This document shows positions 52,663 through 55,682 of a stretch of DNA of 55,682 bases, one piece after another (position 1 is the first letter of the stretch; each line of letters begins with the position of its first letter). A model generated the notes under the pieces. The model was not told the origin of the DNA. It worked only from the letters and a program-made list of their open reading frames with translations, and made no database searches. The position numbers and the translations under genes were made by a program. Origin of the DNA: Sulfurimonas sp. (GTDB lineage: Bacteria > Campylobacterota > Campylobacteria > Campylobacterales > Sulfurimonadaceae); the NCBI RefSeq assembly GCF_018698455.1, contig NZ_JABIOQ010000054.1, positions 1 to 55,682 of the forward strand, given 5' to 3'.

Positions 52663-53319
52663 ATGAGTGTAATGCCAATAAATAACTTTATAAGTGACAA
52701 CTGTAAAAACAGAGTAAGACCAACTATGTTAAGAGACGTTAAAACAGAGGCATTGCTTGTGTTTTGTAGAACCGCTCTTGAGCGTTACTTCGCTAAAATA
52801 GATGAAGCTGAGTATAAAGCAAGTGTTGGAACCAATGAAGATACTATATATGTATATGAGACTCTTAGAAGCTTGCTGGTTAATCTTCAGGATAGTGTTG
52901 TTAATGTAGATTATTTTCTTGATTTGGTTGAGTTATCTAAACAGAATCCGATGTTTAGACAATTAGCTAAAAGTGAAGAGCCTTTAATAAACTACTATGA
53001 TGTAATGGCAAAAGTAATTAGAGACCACTATGAAGACAAGCCTGCATTTCTCCCTGAGTTTTTAGTTGTTTGTGCACTCGACAACTGGATTGCGGGAGAA
53101 GAACACTCGATTGAACTCTATCCATTTTTAAAAGACATAGATTTTTTAGAACTTATGAGTAAGTTTGAAGAGAATAGAAAGTACTTTGAAAAAGAAGACG
53201 AGTGTATGGTCAAAGACATACATGAACTCTCGGATAAAGTCACCCTAAATCTTAAAAGTTATAAATACAAAGCGAATAAAACTAGGGTTTCCAAAACTAG
53301 AAAGAAAAAAAGTAATTAG
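52663..53319 (+). CDS. Hypothetical protein after the biotin carboxylase
   Basis: A 218-residue charged protein, helical and probably cytosolic, with a lysine/arginine-rich C-terminal tail (YKYKANKTRVSKTRKKKSN). No family is recognised. It begins 9 bases after the carboxylase stop, following an AAGGAG ribosome site, so it is probably co-transcribed. Confidence 0.65.
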   Translation: MSVMPINNFISDNCKNRVRPTMLRDVKTEALLVFCRTALERYFAKIDEAEYKASVGTNEDTIYVYETLRSLLVNLQDSVVNVDYFLDLVELSKQNPMFRQLAKSEEPLINYYDVMAKVIRDHYEDKPAFLPEFLVVCALDNWIAGEEHSIELYPFLKDIDFLELMSKFEENRKYFEKEDECMVKDIHELSDKVTLNLKSYKYKANKTRVSKTRKKKSN

Positions 53320-53439
53320 TGATAAGTATACAGCTAAACTTTATAAAATCTTAATAGAAACTTTCTCGCCTCTTATCTTTAGTTTTTTTAAACAGTTGAA
53401 AGCTATTATTTCTAAATCAAAAATTAGGGTAGTAAAACT

Positions 53440-54750
53440 ATGAAAAATGAAAATACAAAGCAAAATCAGAACATAGATTACGGTTCTGCCGCGTTTGTCG
53501 CGAAATATGCTAGTCGCGATCTCCAAGCTGGTGTCATTACAGCAACTATGGCAATACCATTATCTATTGGTATTGCTCTGATGTCAGACTATCCAATTCA
53601 AGTAGGACTTGCAACAGTTGCTTTTGCCTCTTTTATTGCATTCATATTTGCTATATTTCGTCCAGGTAACTATGTAGGAGCTCCTGGAATTGCAGCAGGT
53701 TTAGCCCCAATTCTTGCGATGGGTGTTGCAACCTTTGGAATGGAGAACATGGCCTTTATTGTTTTTATGACGGCGACATTTCAAGCACTAATATGGAGCT
53801 TTAACTGGCAACGCTATCTTTTAAGGGCTGTGCCACCTTACTTAGTTGAAGGTTTATTAGCGGGTATCGGTTTAAAAATCGCTCTGAAATTTTTACCATA
53901 TCTATGGATGTTACCAGCTGGTATGAGTGTTGGTGAAGAGTTTTGGAGTGATGCTCGTCTTCAAGTAATTGCCCTTTCTATAGTTGGAGCAATTATTTTT
54001 CTTCTTTTGTTTAAAAAGTTTAAAGATACAAAACCAGCATTACCATATTTTACTTTAATTGTATACGGTATTGTGGCTTCTGTATTTGTTGATGTAAAAA
54101 TGCTTATGGTAGAAGACGTTGATTTTGCTCTTTCACTGCCTATCCCTGAGTTTGATTCTTTATATTTGTGGATCTATGCAATTTTCTTCTCATTGATGCT
54201 TGCTGTGGTTGATGTTATTGAACAGGTGATGAGTAATGCGGCAATTGAAAAAATTGACCCATTGGAACGTCCATCTAATTCAAATAATTCTTTATTGTCC
54301 ATTTGGGTATCAAACATGGGCTCGAGCTTTTTTGGCGGTATGACAAATCTTGATGGTTTAGCAAAATCTTCAACAAATCGTCTTGCAGGTGCTTATACAA
54401 AACTATCAGTATTGGTAATTGGTGTACTTATAACATTCTTTGTATTTAACTCTCAATATTTACATTATTTACCTTACTTTGCATTGGCAATTATTATGTC
54501 ATTTGTTGGTATTAAAATGTTCTTAGGCTTGCTACATGTCGCTACATTTGGTCCTTATGCTGTACTACTTGCAACTGTATGTGCAGGATTGGTATTTAAA
54601 GTCGGTATCTTTGAAGGTCTAATAGTTACTCTAGTTATCCATGCTGTAATTAGTTATGTAATTTTCTCAGAAATTGACAGTATGCCAGCTGGAACGATTG
54701 TTAGTAAATACTTCCAGAAGTTCAAAGAAGAAGATCAAGAACTCAACTAA
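53440..54750 (+). CDS. SulP family anion transporter without STAS domain
   Basis: A 436-residue inner-membrane protein with about 12-14 hydrophobic segments. DLQAGVITATMAIPLSIGIALMSDYPIQVGL is the SulP start and GAPGIAAGLAPI follows. MGSSFFGGMTNLDGLAKSSTN matches the central region. The family usually ends in a cytosolic STAS domain, which is absent here. Bicarbonate or sulfate are the commonest substrates of such transporters; bicarbonate would suit an autotroph, but sequence does not decide. Confidence 0.82.
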   Translation: MKNENTKQNQNIDYGSAAFVAKYASRDLQAGVITATMAIPLSIGIALMSDYPIQVGLATVAFASFIAFIFAIFRPGNYVGAPGIAAGLAPILAMGVATFGMENMAFIVFMTATFQALIWSFNWQRYLLRAVPPYLVEGLLAGIGLKIALKFLPYLWMLPAGMSVGEEFWSDARLQVIALSIVGAIIFLLLFKKFKDTKPALPYFTLIVYGIVASVFVDVKMLMVEDVDFALSLPIPEFDSLYLWIYAIFFSLMLAVVDVIEQVMSNAAIEKIDPLERPSNSNNSLLSIWVSNMGSSFFGGMTNLDGLAKSSTNRLAGAYTKLSVLVIGVLITFFVFNSQYLHYLPYFALAIIMSFVGIKMFLGLLHVATFGPYAVLLATVCAGLVFKVGIFEGLIVTLVIHAVISYVIFSEIDSMPAGTIVSKYFQKFKEEDQELN

Positions 54751-54772
54751 TTGTTGAGTGCTTCTTTATTTT
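54741..54772 (+). terminator. Rho-independent terminator of the SulP gene
   Basis: ACTCAAC and GTTGAGT form a 7-base stem around TAATT, which includes the gene's own TAA stop. A T-rich tail (CTTCTTTATTTTT) follows. It separates the transporter from purK. Confidence 0.6.
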
Positions 54773-54896
54773 TGATTCCTATAACTTTTGGAAAATATAA
54801 AGATAAGTCAAAAAAATATTCCACAAGCTCTAAATATTTTATACAGTTAACAAGCTAATTAGGTTAAAATACTGTACTTTAAGTAAAAGAGAACAA

Positions 54897-55682
54897 ATGG
54901 ATAAAAATTTCAACTATTCTAATTTAAAACTAGGCATTATTGGTGGGGGACAACTCGGAAAGATTATGTCTCAAAAAGCCAAAAAGATGGGATTTCACGT
55001 CACCATTTTGGATCCAACTTTTAACTGTCCTGCAGCACAAGTCTCAGATAAACACATCATGGGCGGATTCCATGATAAAGCAAAGCTTGAGCAACTAGTT
55101 CAAGAAAGTGATGTCACAACTTTCGAGTTAGAACATGTTGAGACTTCAATACTCAAAGAACTCTATGATAATGGACATATTATCCATCCTTCACCTTATG
55201 TAATAGAGCTCATTCAAAACAAGTATGAACAGAAGAAACTTTTAGATGAAAGAGGAATAGCTGTTCCTAAATACAAAGACGTTAAGACTGATGAAGATCT
55301 TGCTAGTTTTGGATTTCCAGTTATACAAAAAGCAAAAAAAGAGGGTTATGATGGAAAGGGTGTCCAGATGTTTAAATCAGCAGAGGATATTCCAAATGCT
55401 CTTCAAACAGAGTCTTTCATAGAAGAACTCATAGACATAGACAAAGAACTAGCCATCATCGTAGCGAGAAATATAGAAGGTGAAATCAAATGTTATCCTG
55501 TTGTAGAGATGCTTTTTGATGATAGAACGAACATCTGTGACATAGTGATGGCACCAGCTAAAATATCTAAAGAAATAGAAGAAAAAGCGCTGGAAGTATC
55601 TATAAAATCTATAGAAGTTCTTGATGGTGTTGGTATTTTCGGTGTTGAGTTGTTTTTAACTAAAACTGGTGAGATTTTAGTA
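54897..55682 (+). CDS. purK: 5-(carboxyamino)imidazole ribonucleotide synthase (partial)
   Basis: The gene runs off the right edge of the window, leaving 262 codons. The start ATG at 54897 opens MDKNFNYSNLKLGIIGGGQLGKIM, the PurK N-terminal Rossmann motif, then DKHIMGGFHD, TTFELEHVE and IHPSPYVIELIQNKYEQKKLL. The ATP-grasp part begins FPVIQKAKKEGYDGKGVQMF. It makes N5-CAIR in purine synthesis. It is partial only because of the window edge. Confidence 0.93.
   Translation, partial: MDKNFNYSNLKLGIIGGGQLGKIMSQKAKKMGFHVTILDPTFNCPAAQVSDKHIMGGFHDKAKLEQLVQESDVTTFELEHVETSILKELYDNGHIIHPSPYVIELIQNKYEQKKLLDERGIAVPKYKDVKTDEDLASFGFPVIQKAKKEGYDGKGVQMFKSAEDIPNALQTESFIEELIDIDKELAIIVARNIEGEIKCYPVVEMLFDDRTNICDIVMAPAKISKEIEEKALEVSIKSIEVLDGVGIFGVELFLTKTGEILV

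Overview
The window looks like chromosomal DNA of a Campylobacterota bacterium, most like Sulfurimonas or a close relative. This is inference from gene content and AT-rich composition. The clues are: the FliO-FliN-CheX flagellar order; spermidine made through carboxynorspermidine dehydrogenase and decarboxylase; a RibBA whose GTP cyclohydrolase half has lost its zinc site; a short Campylobacterales-type RecO; and several small membrane or hypothetical proteins that feel specific to this group.

Layout. Positions 1-4600 are accessory: a GC-rich repeated block, a fragment of FtsZ, and an integrative element on the minus strand (Rep-like protein, AlpA-like regulator, unknown protein, P4-type integrase) abutting tRNA-Gln, followed by initiator tRNA-Met. 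Positions 4700-11824 are a plus-strand run: RibBA, a DUF695/RraB protein, an MFS transporter fused to a PlsC acyltransferase, DgkA, and the two spermidine enzymes with an HDOD gene between them. Positions 11825-14262 are a second accessory patch: a zinc-protease-like ORF whose end is formed by a palindromic element, a secreted propeller-like protein, and a decayed 2OG-Fe(II) oxygenase. Positions 14263-21609 hold a MATE pump and a MarR regulator divergent from a three-gene RND efflux operon, with three palindromes between them.

Positions 21637-25305 carry small genes (DUF302, DCC thiol-disulfide family, DUF4177-like, YtoQ), a scar with an RHS/YD fragment and an IS-like end, a methyltransferase and recO. 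Next come gltB, a small secreted protein, a decayed IS66-like transposase, and a housekeeping run accD-thiE-rlmH-dksA-membrane protein-dus-nuclease-like protein. The flagellar genes cheX-fliN-fliO lie on the minus strand. They are followed by a TauE/SafE exporter, uvrA, a radical SAM protein, a rhodanese lipoprotein, an RNase HI, a DUF2798 protein and a GNAT protein. On the minus strand an RlmI-like methyltransferase is preceded by a tiny lysine-rich gene that is readable only through a -1 frameshift.

Positions 46253-50160 look like a zinc (or similar metal) uptake operon: small His/Cys secreted protein, beta-barrel protein, ZnuA-like binding protein, and a ZnuB-like permease fused to a flavin split-barrel (PNPOx-like) domain, with no ATPase gene in the cluster. 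The window ends with an AraC/GyrI regulator, a biotin-carboxylase protein, a hypothetical protein, a SulP transporter and the start of purK.

The most unusual points are the lysine-rich frame with a dnaX-type slippery heptamer leading into a probable ATT-initiated methyltransferase, the ZnuB-PNPOx fusion, the truncated FtsZ beside a mobile element, and the palindromic element that rewrites the end of the protease-like ORF.
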